Assembly (NCBI GenBank): GCA_963978895.1
Contig: OZ022245.1
Location: 2,374,875-2,438,874 of the forward strand
Length of the DNA: 64,000 nucleotides
Direction: 5' to 3'
From: Erpobdella octoculata
Taxonomy: Eukaryota; Annelida; Clitellata; Hirudinida; Erpobdellidae
Shown: positions 42,972 through 55,252 of the stretch, one piece after another
Layout: every line of letters starts with the position of its first letter
Numbering within the stretch: position 1 is the stretch's first letter
Notes under the pieces: model-generated
Databases searched by the model: none
Seen by the model: the letters and a program-made list of their open reading frames with translations, nothing else
Told to the model about the DNA's origin: nothing
Made by a program: the position numbers and the translations under genes

Positions 42972-45239
42972 TCAGTCTCTCTTGACGAGGGCAGGTTGAT
43001 GGCGATGCCCAGGTGTCCGTACCTGCCAGACCTGCCGATCCTGTGCAGGTAAGTCTAGGCGTGCTTCGGAAAGTCGAAGTTGATCACCACGTTGACAGCC
43101 TGTTTGCATTAAATTAGCGAGTGTTTACAACGCATGCCTGCCGTGCAGAACAGGTGAGCCCAGCTCGAACCTCATCCTACGACACCTGCGCAGGTAGGTC
43201 ACCGTAATTTAACCGACCTGAATGTCGATTCCTCTCGTGAACAGGTCGGAGCAGACGAGGTTGCGCCCCAGGCCCTGTCTGGTCATGGAAGACCCTGTTC
43301 CTGTGCTCCTGGGCGTGTATGTGGAAGCAGGAGTAGCCCAGCTCCGTGATCTTCTTGGCGAGGAGTTCGACGCGCTGAGTCGAGTTGCAGAATATTATCG
43401 ACTGGTTGATCTGAAGCTGTTTCCGTAATAATAAAAAAAAATAAACGTCAAAAGGAAAAAAATACTAAAAAAAAAACACCGTTCGTTTTCGAACATCACT
43501 CGTACGCTGTCGTTAAATAACAACAGGTAGTCGTGATATAACAATCCCCAGCGTCTCACCTTGGAGAAGAGAGTGTTGAGACAGTGGACCTTCTGTCTCT
43601 CTTGTACGAACGCGTAGTACTGCGTGACGCCTTTAAGCGTCAGTTCGTCCATCAGGCTTCTTCTGGTTTGAATTACGAAAAAGTTACCCTACGGTAAGAG
43701 GGAAAGTGGCAGAATACAAAAGTATTTGAGGATCTCTTGGCAAGAAGTTGATGATACTGTCCAGCATTCCTTTGAAGTCTTGCGACAGTAATTTGTCCGC
43801 CTAAACGTATAACTTTAAAAATAATTTTTAAAACACTCGATATGTTGTAATAAACTTCATGCTATCATAATTACCACTTTATCACATCCCGCTTTCTGAA
43901 TTACCACTTTACCACATCCTTATATTTTAAATACCACTTTATCACAACTAGCCAAATGTTATATACTGACAGAAGACAACTCACAGCCTTAATATACATA
44001 TGCATATGCTGAAGTATCCTAACTAAAATCATGTTAGTTAAAATACAGATTATACGAAAATTAGACAATAAACATACAAGTCCTTCTTAATCATCCACTG
44101 CTCTTATAGACCCCAAGCACAATTGTATGGAAAGAGATGTGCATACAAATAAATAACATCGTATGAAAAACCGTTCTTACCGGGGTCGTAGAGTCTGATG
44201 ATGTCGTCTTTGAGGTTAGTTCCACCGGTAGTCACCATGACTTTAACGTTGATGTGCTTGCCGAGCTCTATGCAGATCTGACTGGTCTGTAGTGCGAGTT
44301 CTCTCGTTGGCACGATGACAAGGGCTGCACGGCAAAACGATCGAGGACTCGATTACGTAAATTACGGATTGCGGCAAAACACCATACGATTGCGTAACCA
44401 TCGATGCTCTCGTCAAATGTAACGAATAAAAAAAAGCCGAGCAAACCCACCTTGCAGGGCATTTCTCTCGGTATCGATTCTTTCTAAAATGGGAATGGTG
44501 TAGGCCCCGTTCTTTCCCGTTCCGTTTTTCGCCCGGGCCAGGATGTCTCTTCCTGCCAGTGTGATGGGGATGCTGGCTTCTTGGATGGGGGGCGGTTTCT
44601 CCCAGCCTTTCTCGAAGATGCCCATGAGAAGTGGGCGACGTAGGCAGTAGTCTTCGAATTCGTTGCCCTTCGTGTCTGTGACGTCCTGTCGTGAGAAATC
44701 GAAACGGTTTAACAACAGGCAGGACATCGGGAAAGCACGGCAAAGATGCCCGTTTAAAAATCTGCTCGTAAACTTGTATTTGTAACGGGTGTCACTCATC
44801 GAGACGAGCAACAGCAGCTTAGAAAGTTATATAAATAAACATGGATGGCTAACAATTACCTATCTTCAATCCATACATAACTGGTAATAATTATTATTAT
44901 ACCAGATAATAATAAAATAATTATAAAACTATTAAACATTTAATCAATATCAATAATGTAAAATAAAAACCGACTCACAGTGGTTTTGTATCTGTTATCT
45001 TTGGCAGGGATTTTTAACTTGGCTTTCCAGTTCTGGTCATCACTGAATGAAGAAAAAAATCCTGTATGTAGACTATGTAGCTATTCTATTACTTTCTTGT
45101 CACAACGGTTAACTTGAATTATAACACTATTATCATCATGCAATATACTCTCACACGTGACACCAGAAACTCACTTTAGATGAACTTGGTCAAGTCTTGT
45201 AGTGATGTGGTTCTCAATATTTTCTTTGTTGTTAGCCAT
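42972..45239 (-). pseudogene. DDX6: Decayed intron-containing copy of DDX6/Me31B
   Basis: DDX6 is a DEAD-box translational repressor of P bodies. Good 5' exons: 45239-45175 (MANNKENIEN), 45042-44979, 44685-44451 ([20 protein letters not shown], then [13 protein letters not shown]), 44324-44181 ([28 protein letters not shown]). The exon expected to carry HVVIATPGRILDL and the start of LDEAD is absent between 44180 and 43801. Next come ADKLLSQDF...[10 protein letters not shown] (43800 to about 43690) and, after only about 20-30 nt, [16 protein letters not shown] (43669-43560), so the KFM..KPYEI segment is lost too. The 43416-43218 exon has lost three codons before [10 protein letters not shown] and shifts frame just after it. 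The last block (43099-42972) has TAG in place of the Glu of ETYLHRIGRSGR and then a short foreign tail. The introns show this is not a processed copy. Confidence 0.85.
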
Positions 45240-46750
45240 GTTATTTTCGAATTGCTGAGGCATTCAGGGATGGGCGTGTAGAAATATTATTTTTATTCAC
45301 TCAGCTAGAAATGGGAACCGAACCGCAAAAAAGATAAACACAGTCCACTTCTGTTTCGGTAAGCACGTGGCGGCTGGTGATGATTCTGTGAAGACACGCG
45401 GCAAAATCAAAATGAATCGGTAACGTGTGTTTTTCGTCTCGTGTGGAATAGATGTGTGTGTGCGTGTGCAGATGACAGCCGGATTGTTTTTAATATCTGA
45501 TCGATCGAGATTGAAAATCTGTGACGAATCAATTCTTTCCAGACGTTATTCGAGCCTGACAAACTTTTCTTTTTTCTGAAATGTTCATTATTAAACTCAA
45601 TCATTTTAAACGTTTAAAAACTCCACTTTCTTTTTAAATACAACAAATTTAAAAGAAATTACCATGATATGAACATATAAACATGGCAGCAAAATTGCAG
45701 TCGCCATTCATCATGATAAACACAACATGGTGATTAAAAATCAATATTTATAAAACCCACTATTTCTTTAAAAAAATTATTACTTTCATTTATTATCATG
45801 AGAAAGATAAACAAACAAACTGACACTAAAAACAGCAATATTTTGTGTACAATCAACTCATATCTGAAAACAACAACAACAACAGCAATATTTTGTGTAC
45901 AATCAACTCATATCTGAAAACAACAACAACACAGAGAGTTTGCAGACTGTGATTGACTGAGTGACTGGACCACGAGTGTTTTTTATTCTCAAACTCAATA
46001 CCAAGAACCAGACTATATAGACTGACACTACTTCACCTGTATAATCACCTACCTGCCTACCTACCTACCTAACTTAAGACACAATAGCTCTACAGAATAT
46101 TTACAATGCAAGTGCAGAAAAAAATATAAGTCAATATTCTTTGGTTAATCACTTAGCTAAAAATAATTGTTGATATTCTTAAGCTCAATACAATCCATAA
46201 ATACAAATAAACCCAAACCACTGTAGTAACTAGAACGACAGTATCAGTATCACAGTATTTAATTAATTAAAAACTAACAAATTAATATACTAAGTCCGAG
46301 CAAGCTGAAGATTACGACACAAAATATCACCTCACATTATTCGCCTTTAAAAATGTATATATATATATATTGAACACTACCAGAGCATTCCAGTGAATCA
46401 GTCAAGGACAACTGGCATGCCTTTCAACATGGCTTTCCAGCACTGGCCATCGCAGAATAAAGAGAAGTACAAGAGGAATGTATATGGCACGCATTTTCCC
46501 TAAAGCCACGCATAGAAGACTACCTACCAAATCCGTAGTAATTTTTTCTGCTGCAACGCAACCGCAGATTAATCTAAATATTTATTAGAATGTAAAGTCT
46601 GCAGCGACAAATAAACCCAACAAATTTCAACTTGATTGGATAACGGAAAGTTGGTTTTTAAGTGGTAAAGGAACCCAATGTATGGCTCAAGCAAGTAAGC
46701 AAACACAGTGAAGTTAATATAAAAAAAATTTATCTAATTGAAATGAAATT
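45240..46750. other. Spacer between DDX6 copy and DOCK exons
   Basis: No gene seen. A 51-bp block (CAGCAATATTTTGTGTACAATC...) is tandemly duplicated at about 45833 and 45884. At 46605-46660 an AAATTTCAACTTGATTGGATAACGG stretch recurs elsewhere (30250, 50000), marking a dispersed repeat fragment. Confidence 0.65.
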
Positions 46751-46752
46751 AC

Positions 46753-48256
46753 CAGAGATTTGAAAGAAATACTTTGTTGGTCCAATTGAGTGTTACTGAA
46801 GATGTCAAACATGGCATCGAGAATATCTGGCAAGAACTGAAACAAAAACATTATTAACTGCATTAAATATCAAATCCAAATAACACCCAATGAAAAAAAA
46901 CTGCATCAAACAACACCCAATGAGAAAAAAACTGCATCAAACAACCAATGAAAACAAAACTGCATCAAATAACAACCAATGAAAACAAAACTGCATCAAA
47001 CAACAACCAATGAAAACAAAACTGCATCAAACAACAACCAATGAGAATGCTTCCACCGACCTTAACGACTTCTTTTCCATCGACCTTCATAAACTTTTCA
47101 AGGACATCTTCTAAATTTTCCTGCGTAGATTTCCACCTCAGCAGTCTTACTATATCAACTGAAATATTTCATAAATATTTCATAAATAAATACATAAAAA
47201 AACACGAAAATTAATCCACTCAGTCCTCTTGGAACATTAACGAAAGAACACACAGATGAATGGAAACGAATAATCACCATTTTGAGTGAGTTTCGTAGAG
47301 CAGAGAAGCGTTTCTATGACGACCACTTCCTTTTCAGCTGCATGAAAATGAGAATGACAGACTTTCGTCTGATGAATCTTGTCGGGCAGGCAGAGATAAC
47401 TCGCACCGTGGGTGGCCAGTCGAGAGTCGTCACACTTTGAAACAGAATTATTTCAAAATTAATAAAGATTTATTTTGTACACAGAATAAAAGTAAACAAT
47501 TCATAATAGTTTGAGATTTAATTTATCAAGGCCTTGAGCTATAAGCTTTCGACCGTTGATTCAACAACCTTACATGATGGCAGTCATCATCTTTATGTTT
47601 ACAAGGTTCCATCAATTAAGATATCTGGTGCTCATGTTTCTTAAGATATTTGGTGCTAATGGTTTTTATGATATGTTATGCATGTGGTTCTTATGATATG
47701 CAGAGAAATGGTTTTTATGATATTTGGTGCATATGGTTTTTATCATATGTGGTGAACGTGGTTCTTAATATATGTGTTGCATGCCTGAACAAATCATAAC
47801 ACTTGCCGATATTAAATTTAAATAATTATAAAGTCTAATAAATCATAACCAGCCAAATATCAACCGAAACCTTCACTAAAATCAACCAAAATATTCACTA
47901 ATAACAAACAAAACAATCATTAATAACAACAAGAAAATGACTTTGAATGACCAAATCACCACAAACCAGAAACTTACAATTAATCGACAAATCACAACCG
48001 ACCATACCTGCACCTCATCTCCATGGTGATTTACCACAACTATTCTCGCTTTTAACCAAATTCCATGATCTATCAATTAAACACAATCAATTAAATACAA
48101 ATAAATCTGCCATTCGAGTCGATATTTATTTACCTGGTCTGATGATGTCGGGAAATCCCATTTTTCCAGAGAATGCCACGCCTTTAATGAGATGTGCTTC
48201 TTTTCCCATTATTTCTTCAATCTCTCCATGTACCGCCTGGAAGGAAACGTACAAAC
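46753..48256 (-). CDS. DOCK1-type guanine-nucleotide exchange factor, internal fragment
   Basis: DOCK proteins activate Rac. Five exons are visible: 48256-48134 (GLYVSFQAVHGEIEEI, KMGFPDIIRPG: DHR-1), 48069-48008 (KARIVVVNHHGDEVQ: DHR-1 beta strand), 47434-47278 (ending LLCSTKLTQN), 47158-47061 (VDIVRLLRWKS, MKVDGKEVVK) and 46836-46753 (FLPDILDAMFDIF). All junction phases are compatible. Compared with DOCK1/2/5, roughly 25 residues after RPGD and about 60-80 residues after DEVQ are missing. The SH3 end, the region after DAMFDIF and the catalytic DHR-2 domain are absent. Either many short exons escaped me or this is a deleted copy. The DDX6 copy begins 1.5 kb further on, leaving no room for the rest of a DOCK gene. 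Confidence 0.75.
46880..47045. repeat. 31-bp tandem repeat in a DOCK intron
   Basis: Five to six copies of a unit containing AACTGCATCAAACAACAACC and AATGAAAACA, with small length changes. Confidence 0.9.
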
Positions 48257-48939
48257 CTGAAATTAAAGAAACAATTTCAGATTTATTCCGGATTGAATTC
48301 AGAGCTCTTTTACGCTATTTAATCTCAATTTCAATTTTTAAATGTTATTTAAATGAAACTTCAATTTTAATTACTTAAAAAATAACTTTCATCACTAAAA
48401 ATTATAAGATTTATTAAATATATAATACATTAAGAAATTTACAGAAAGAAACTCGATAAAATGAAATTTCCACAAATAAAGAATAAAAAAATATAGTTAC
48501 AAATAGCTTATATCCTTAGAGCCTGTATTTTATCCTATAAATCATCATCATCACCATCATTTATTTTTGAAACCTCCCTATTCCACGCTACGCTAGGGTT
48601 GGACGTTTTTCCATATCGAAACGACCGGGAGCGGGAAAGCGACATTTTCATTCGTTTACTTCCGTAACACTACAAGATAGGAAAACGATTAGTTTTGAAT
48701 CCTTCAAAATAACAATTAATGGAATAACTAAACAAAAAAACAAAATAACTAACAGATTTTCTGTTATTGACAGGTGGTCCTTCGGCATTTTCTGCGAAAC
48801 GAAACAAAAATTTAATTATAGTTTATAATTGAATTATAATTATAAGCTATCATCATCAAATACTTAAACAGACATTTTGTTATCCTGACTGTGAACTAAT
48901 TGCGAACTTAAATAAAACATTACTTACCGTAAACAAATA

Positions 48940-49160
48940 GTATAATAATGATGAATTTATATAGCGCCAGATAAGTCAGAGGCGCTTACGAAGGTTCCTT
49001 TGGATCGGAAACTTCGAAGAACACGCTATTTTCATAGACATGAGAAAGCAATGCGAGTGAACTCCTTGCCTAAGGGAGTTACGCTGGTGACGCAGGTGAG
49101 GCTTGAACTGCCGATCTAACGATCAACAGGCGAGCGCTCTACCGCTCTGCCACCAGCGCC
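48940..49160 (-). mobile_element. tRNA-derived SINE with GCGCTATATAAAT tail
   Basis: Minus strand: GGTGGCAGAGCGGTAGAGCG (A box) and GGCAGTTCAAGCCTC (B box), then the same body as the SINE at 24.4 kb, ending CTGGCGCTATATAAATTC and ATTATTATAC. The GCGCTATATAAAT tail motif is shared by many metazoan SINEs with their partner LINEs (known family feature). It abuts the BTK-motif exon intron boundary region at 49241. Confidence 0.85.
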
Positions 49161-49240
49161 AGCTGCCAGCGTATAGTAGTATTAGAAAAAAATACTTGGC
49201 AATAAAATAAAAATACCACGATAAACAAACTGGAAAAAAC

Positions 49241-51913
49241 CATTTTTAACGGCAGTCGATTTTCCGTAAGACGTCGGCTGGCATCCGTTGTCGTTGAAGT
49301 ACTTGGAGTCGCAGCAGCTGTAACGGACCAGTCGATGCTGCCAGATCCCGGGGTGGAAGCGGTCTGAGAATCGGGCATTCCGGTTGTCAGCGGCTTTGAG
49401 AAATTGAGAATTTCAGTATTGTGTTAAATTACCGTATATACCAAAATTCTCTTTACTATATTATGCATAAATAACCCAAATTGTAATAAAATGTAATAAT
49501 GTTGTTTATAGGGACAATAGTTTTAAATAAAAAATATATTTATTAATCATTGGAAAAATAAATAAAATGATTATTTTATTTATTTTTCTTTCTCAAACAG
49601 AATGGCCAACAGGCCACTTATACTGTTTGGATAACAATATAAATATGAAAATCTATAATCTAATGAAGATTTATTATGAAGTTAATACAAGTAATTATAA
49701 TATTAATATGGGTTATTATAATATAACAAGCGGTAATTTTTTTTATTATGAGTAGATATTTATAGTTCACAACAAGTTCAACATCCAATTCTTAACTTGT
49801 TATTTACTTTTGTTATATTTGCATAAAAGAGAATAAATAAATAGAAAAAAAACTCTAACTAATTAGTCGTAATGAGCTTTTTAAGATAAAAAAAATTAAT
49901 TAAAATTATTTAAAACTAGTTTGTTAAATCCCTTATATTAACCTCACTGCAGGTCTTGTTTGTTTGAATGTTTGCAAACCTTGAAAGTGAAATTTAACTA
50001 ACTTCCCGTTATCCAATCGAGCTGAAATTTGAAATATAGGCTCGCTCCTCATGACAATGGATTCTATTGAAGTTTAAAAATTTTCAAAAAAAATATTTGT
50101 AATTAAAAATAATACTTATCTATGTTTTTAAAACAAAAATATAGATGTTTAAATATATAAATTCAAAAAATATCATTTTAAAAAAAGTTGCAATACATGA
50201 AAAACAGCAAATGCTGAAATATAAGGGATTTGTGAAAAAACTGTTTTTTATGGCTTACTTGTTAAATAATAATTATATACGTTTTCGTTTTCAATTAAAA
50301 GAACAAATATTATCTCTTAATAAAAATAAAAAGTTTAACATGTCAGCATAAAAAATATAAAATTTTTATAGAAAGATTAAGCTACATTGAATAAAAGATG
50401 TTGAAGAATTTAACAGTCTCAAGCCTATCATTAAAATCAATAATCAACAACATAAAAACAACAAAAATAAAAACAACGAATAAAAAACGTTTTTTCGAGC
50501 AAGAAAAAATTCTCCACCTTTCCGGAGAGCTTCCTTCCATTCTTCTCTCTGCTTGTCGTGAGCAGCAACGATGTACAAGCAGTAATCGGATTCGGTTCTG
50601 TCTTCCCTGTATGCTATCTGAATTGCGATTAATATAATTTTGTATTATTCTAATAGATAGTTATAATAATAAGGAAGTTTATAACAAAAAAAAAGTTTGT
50701 TTCAATTCAAAGAAGTGAATTAAAAGTAAGAAACCAGAGAAATATAATCTTCCTCGATTGAATTATTAAAAATTGCCGTCCCAGTGCAACTAGGTGAATG
50801 TTTATGTTAATCATTAACTCTAGTGGCACAAACTATTTTCTGAATAAAAAGGTTGAAGAACAAGATAGGTTATAGTATTTATAATAGTAAAACAAAAGTT
50901 TTACTAAAACAAGATTTATAATGCTCTTTCAATTCATAAAAACTTGAAGTAATTTCCTAAAAGTTAATCTTTACTTTACAGCTTTGAGCAGCAAGGTAAA
51001 ACAAATAAAAAAAAGAAATTTATATAATACAAAGCTTGTTTAAACATTAACTTCTAAAATTTAAAAATTAACTGAAATTTTAAAAATTTAGCACAGTTGC
51101 AATTTCTCATTGAAAAACTTAAAAATTTATAATCCAGCAAAACCAAAATTTAAATAATAAGTAGGGTTGTTAACCTAAGGGTAGGTCAACATTTTAGCTT
51201 ACAAACATGGTACACTGTGAGATTTACAAATTAGTTAGTATATTGTATCATTTCTTGATACATTTGTTTGCTTTAAAAAATTGAATAAATTGTTGGCATC
51301 AAAATATTAACTCGTTTCAATCTCACTACTTCTCATCGTGTTTAGAGCTGAGATTGTATTATATTCAAAAGCCCTATAGTTCACTTCGTGGATTTCTTCT
51401 CGAAACATAACGATTATAAAAAAAATTTTCAAAAACATTTATTCATAACGTTTTTTATCTTTATAATGAAGGATGCTACTTTTTATCAGGCATTATTCAT
51501 CTTTGCTTTTATTAACAAACAGTTTGTACGATTACATGAAATAGAACGATTTACCAATGTATTGAATTGTACTTACTTGAAATACATTTGTTTTGTTTCC
51601 TAATACCTCGCCATCGACATCCTCCACCGCTCTGATTGTGCTCAAATCGATCTGTCCTTTTATTTTACCAATTCCAGTCTGAATAAAGAAAATAAAAAAA
51701 AGAAGTTATGTACTATCTATAGTTAGTATAGTTAGTTAGAGCTATATAAAATGTATCAAGAATTTTAATATTTCACACGTCGATCTTGCCGTCACAGTAA
51801 AAGAGCGTTGTTTTCGTCATTCGAAACCAGCGATTCTTGTAACTGTCAGTCTTGATTCGTCCCTTCATCTGCGATCTTTTGCACATAAAATCCACTTTTA
51901 TTTCCGAATCCAT
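49241..51913 (-). CDS. PH domain plus BTK zinc finger: 5' exons of a Tec-kinase-like protein
   Basis: Four exons in phase: 51913-51779 (start MDSEIKVDFMCKRSQMKGRI), 51678-51577 (KIKGQIDLSTIRAVEDVDGE), 50617-50518 (YCLYIVAAHDKQREEWKEAL) and 49393-49241 (RFHPGIWQHRLVRYSCC, then NDNGCQP). Together they make a PH domain (about residues 5-112) followed by a BTK motif with the expected His, Cys-Cys and Cys zinc ligands. This pair is diagnostic of Tec-family tyrosine kinases and of RASA-type GAPs; the N-terminal position and the KRSQ start favour Tec. Neither SH3, SH2 and kinase exons nor GAP exons follow. A short proline-containing exon (ENAEGPPVNNRKS, about 48785-48748) is possible. PH domains of this kind bind phosphoinositides at the plasma membrane. 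Confidence 0.8.
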
Positions 51914-52258
51914 GGCACTAAAAAAAAGAAGATCGTCTTCAATAAGTCAGATCTGATGCATGAAAGAAATAGCTCGCCAACATAAAATTATGCGGTTAAC
52001 ACGGCTAAACAGATTTAAATTTACGGGGACATCCCGGAACGAGGAAGTGTACGAGAACGCATGCAGTTCTTCAGCATCGTCAGCTCAATTATATTATGGC
52101 CGTTCCGAGCCTCAAGTAGAGTCATTATTTTTCCTCTATAATTAAATCGCAATTATATTTGACTTACAAAGAAGATAAAAATTAAAAGAAAATATTTTTC
52201 CGGTAAAACTAGCGGAACAACCACATTTGACTATGATTGGGCTATATACTATATTGAC

Positions 52259-52286
52259 CTATATATATATATATAAATATATATAA

Positions 52287-52362
<76 letters not shown>
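52259..52362. repeat. (TA)n tract at the tail of a SINE
   Basis: TA tract with AAATATATA interruptions at its left end. It directly follows the 3' end of the minus-strand SINE. Confidence 0.9.
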
Positions 52363-52365
<3 letters not shown>

Positions 52366-52535
52366 AAGTGAAACACTGCGTTGAAATGTTTCAAGAGCCT
52401 ACAAATAGGATGACTAACTGTCACCACAAGTAACGCAAATTTATAAGACTCTACTAGGAATCGAACCCACGTGTTTACGGCAACACCGCCTCGCCTAAAT
52501 GCAAGCGCTCTTACCAACTGAGCCACAGACCATCA
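52363..52535 (-). mobile_element. tRNA-derived SINE, second family
   Basis: Minus strand: GGTCTGTGGCTCAGTTGGTA with AGAGCGC (A box) and GTGGGTTCGATTCCTAG (B box) are clearly tRNA-like. The anticodon region is expanded, so it is not a functional tRNA. The body ends CTTGAAACATTTCAACGCAG then TGTTTCACTTCGCATATA and runs into (TA)n. Confidence 0.85.
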
Positions 52536-52700
52536 CCAAAAAATGATGGCTAGAAGTCTCAGTCTCTCGGAGCTACTTAACATTAGACTACGACTATGAT
52601 AGGCTCGGAACTCCTTACTTCGGCTCGACTCGACAGCTAGACTGCTGCCAGATAGGTAATTATATGCGAAGTGAAACACTGCGTTGAAATGTTTCAAGAT
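52536..52700 (-). mobile_element. Truncated second copy of the SINE 3' end
   Basis: The 37-bp terminal segment of the SINE (TATGCGAAGTGAAACACTGC... on the plus strand) recurs at 52664-52700 and is preceded by unrelated sequence. It looks like the 3' part of another copy, broken by the Helitron fragment that starts at about 52715. Confidence 0.6.
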
Positions 52701-52714
52701 GTTAAGTACAGATG

Positions 52715-52820
52715 TAAGCGAACAGGAGTGGGAAAGCAAGTGGGAAAGGAAACGGGAGAGAAAGAGACAAACATTAGAAAAACCTCTAAAAACCCGGGCA
52801 ACGCCGGGTATCTCCGATAG
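52715..52820 (+). mobile_element. Helitron 3'-terminal fragment
   Basis: GAACAGGAGTGGGAAAGC, GAGAAAGAGACAAACATTAG, then the CCCGGGCAACGCCGGG hairpin and CTCCGATAG at 52820 before T. The terminal CTAG is changed to ATAG. Like the copy at 954 it is followed by a simple repeat and an inverted 5' head. Confidence 0.75.
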
Positions 52821-52911
52821 TACATACATAAACACACACACAGACACACATACATGCACATACATACATACATACATACACACATACATACGCACAAACA
52901 TATATATATAT

Positions 52912-53075
52912 AGTTCCCGCTCGCTCACCCGCTCCGCTCCGCTCATTTTGTGACGGATTTCAAATTTTTTTTTACTATATTTGATTCCCCTTGACTCTCA
53001 AGGTTGTGTGAAAATTTCATTACGATCGGATGAATGGTGTAGCAATGCATAAACGCCATTAACATACAAACATTC

Positions 53076-53150
<75 letters not shown>
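52912..53150 (-). mobile_element. Helitron 5'-terminal fragment, inverted
   Basis: Same head as at 53412, reversed (GTTCCCGCTCGCTCACCCGC ... CATTACGATCGGATGAATGG ... ATTCATTTTTATATA), running into a (TA)n tract at 53083-53150. Confidence 0.75.
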
Positions 53151-53153
<3 letters not shown>

Positions 53154-53411
53154 TATAGTCCTTTGCTCATTTTTTTAAAAACTGAAATAGAACTATGTAA
53201 GAAATAAATACTGAAGTATTTACACTAGCAGATCGCAATTTATTCCTGTTTTTCTCTAGTTTATCTAGGTTTGTTATGACAAAGCAAAGTTCAAATAAAA
53301 ATGTAAAAAGTATTTGTTGTTATTACTAGTTTTTTCAAAAATTAAAATTTATTCAACTAACACGAAGTAAAAGTTCAGAAAACGAACGAAGCTAATAAAA
53401 TTATTATTCAA

Positions 53412-54304
<893 letters not shown>

Positions 54305-54370
54305 TACATACACACACAGACAAACATACATGCACATACACATACATACACATATATATATATATATATA

Positions 54371-54446
54371 GTTCCCGCTCGCTCACCCGCTCCGCTCCGC
54401 TAATTTTGTGACGGATTTCAAAAATTTTTTCTTTATATTTGATTCC
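54371..54446 (-). mobile_element. Helitron 5' head fragment, inverted, fused to minisatellite
   Basis: GTTCCCGCTCGCTCACCCGC through GTGACGGATTTCAAA, then TTTGATTCCCGCC and directly the minus-strand minisatellite (54447-54700). The head is truncated at a TTGATTCCC point that is normally followed by CTTGACTCTCAAGG. Confidence 0.65.
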
Positions 54447-54731
54447 CGCCCCCACTCCAGGTCGCCCTCCCGCTCCCGGTCGCCCTCCCGCTCCCGGTCG
54501 CACTCCCGCTCACTTTTTCGCTCCCGTTCTCTTTGTCGCTCCTGGTCAACCTCCAGCCCCCTCTCCCGCTCGCTTTTTCGCTCCCGGTCGCATTCCCGCC
54601 CCCGCTCCAGGTCGCCCTCCCGCTCCCTTTTCCCTCCCGGTCGTATTCCCGCCCCCGCTCCAGGTCGCCCTCCCGCTCCCGGTTGCTTTACCGTTCCGGT
54701 TTGTTTTTTATTGACTCTCATTATAATTTTA

Positions 54732-55085
54732 CTAACGAGGTACCCGGCGTTGCTTGAAGTTTTTAAAGGTTTTTCTATCGTTTTCTTTCTCGCTCCCGTT
54801 TCCTTCCCCACTTGCTCTCCCACTTCCGGTCGAACTTCCGCTCCCGGTCACTCTCCCGCTCCCTTTCCCGATTCCGGTCGCATTCCCGCTCTCGCTTGCT
54901 TTCCGTTTCGCTCTCAGTTGCTTTACCTCAGCTCAAGGTCGCATTTCCTCTCCCGGTCGCCTTCCTGCTCCTTTTCCCGTTCCCGGTCGCTTTCTCGTTC
55001 CCGGTCGCTTTCCCGTTCCCGCTTGCTCTCCCACTCCCGGTCGCTTTCCCGCTCCCGGTCACTTTCCCGATTCCGATTCCCGCCC
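54732..55085 (-). mobile_element. Helitron 3' part, minus strand, with minisatellite
   Basis: Read on the minus strand: minisatellite from 55085, then AACGATAGAAAAACCTTTAAA, CAAGCAACGCCGGGTACCTC and GTTAG at 54732 before T. This is the same 3' end in the opposite orientation, with a weakened hairpin. Confidence 0.7.
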
Positions 55086-55252
55086 CATCTATCTCTTAAT
55101 AATTTGTAATAACGCGCAATCGGTCACATTATGCAAGACTGGGAAGCAAGTCATGGACTTTTTAATATTAAGTAGTCCATTAGCAAGTAATGCCTGTTAC
55201 GCAATTGTAAACAGTGCTTCGAAAACTTATGCAATGATCATGTAGAGCAGAG

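Noticed and set aside
43222..43428. Plus-strand frame of 68 codons
   Set aside because: Antisense of the DDX6 exon containing [18 protein letters not shown].
44243..44743. 166-codon minus-strand frame rich in His/Arg
   Set aside because: An alternative frame across the true DDX6 exon at 44685-44451; the correct frame has [10 protein letters not shown] and ARAKNGTGK.
46880..47045. CRISPR-like array of 31-bp repeats
   Set aside because: Repeats are directly adjacent without unique spacers, lie in an intron of an animal gene, and no cas genes exist; it is a minisatellite.
47947..48378. 143-codon plus-strand frame
   Set aside because: It covers the antisense of two DOCK exons (48256-48134 and 48069-48008) and has no recognisable domain.
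52440..52526. Possible functional tRNA gene on the minus strand
   Set aside because: A and B boxes are good, but the anticodon-arm region is expanded and the acceptor stem does not pair; body and tail show it is a SINE.
54408..55245. 233-codon RS-rich frame resembling an SR splicing factor
   Set aside because: No RNA-recognition motif, and the RS pattern is the same minisatellite on the opposite strand.
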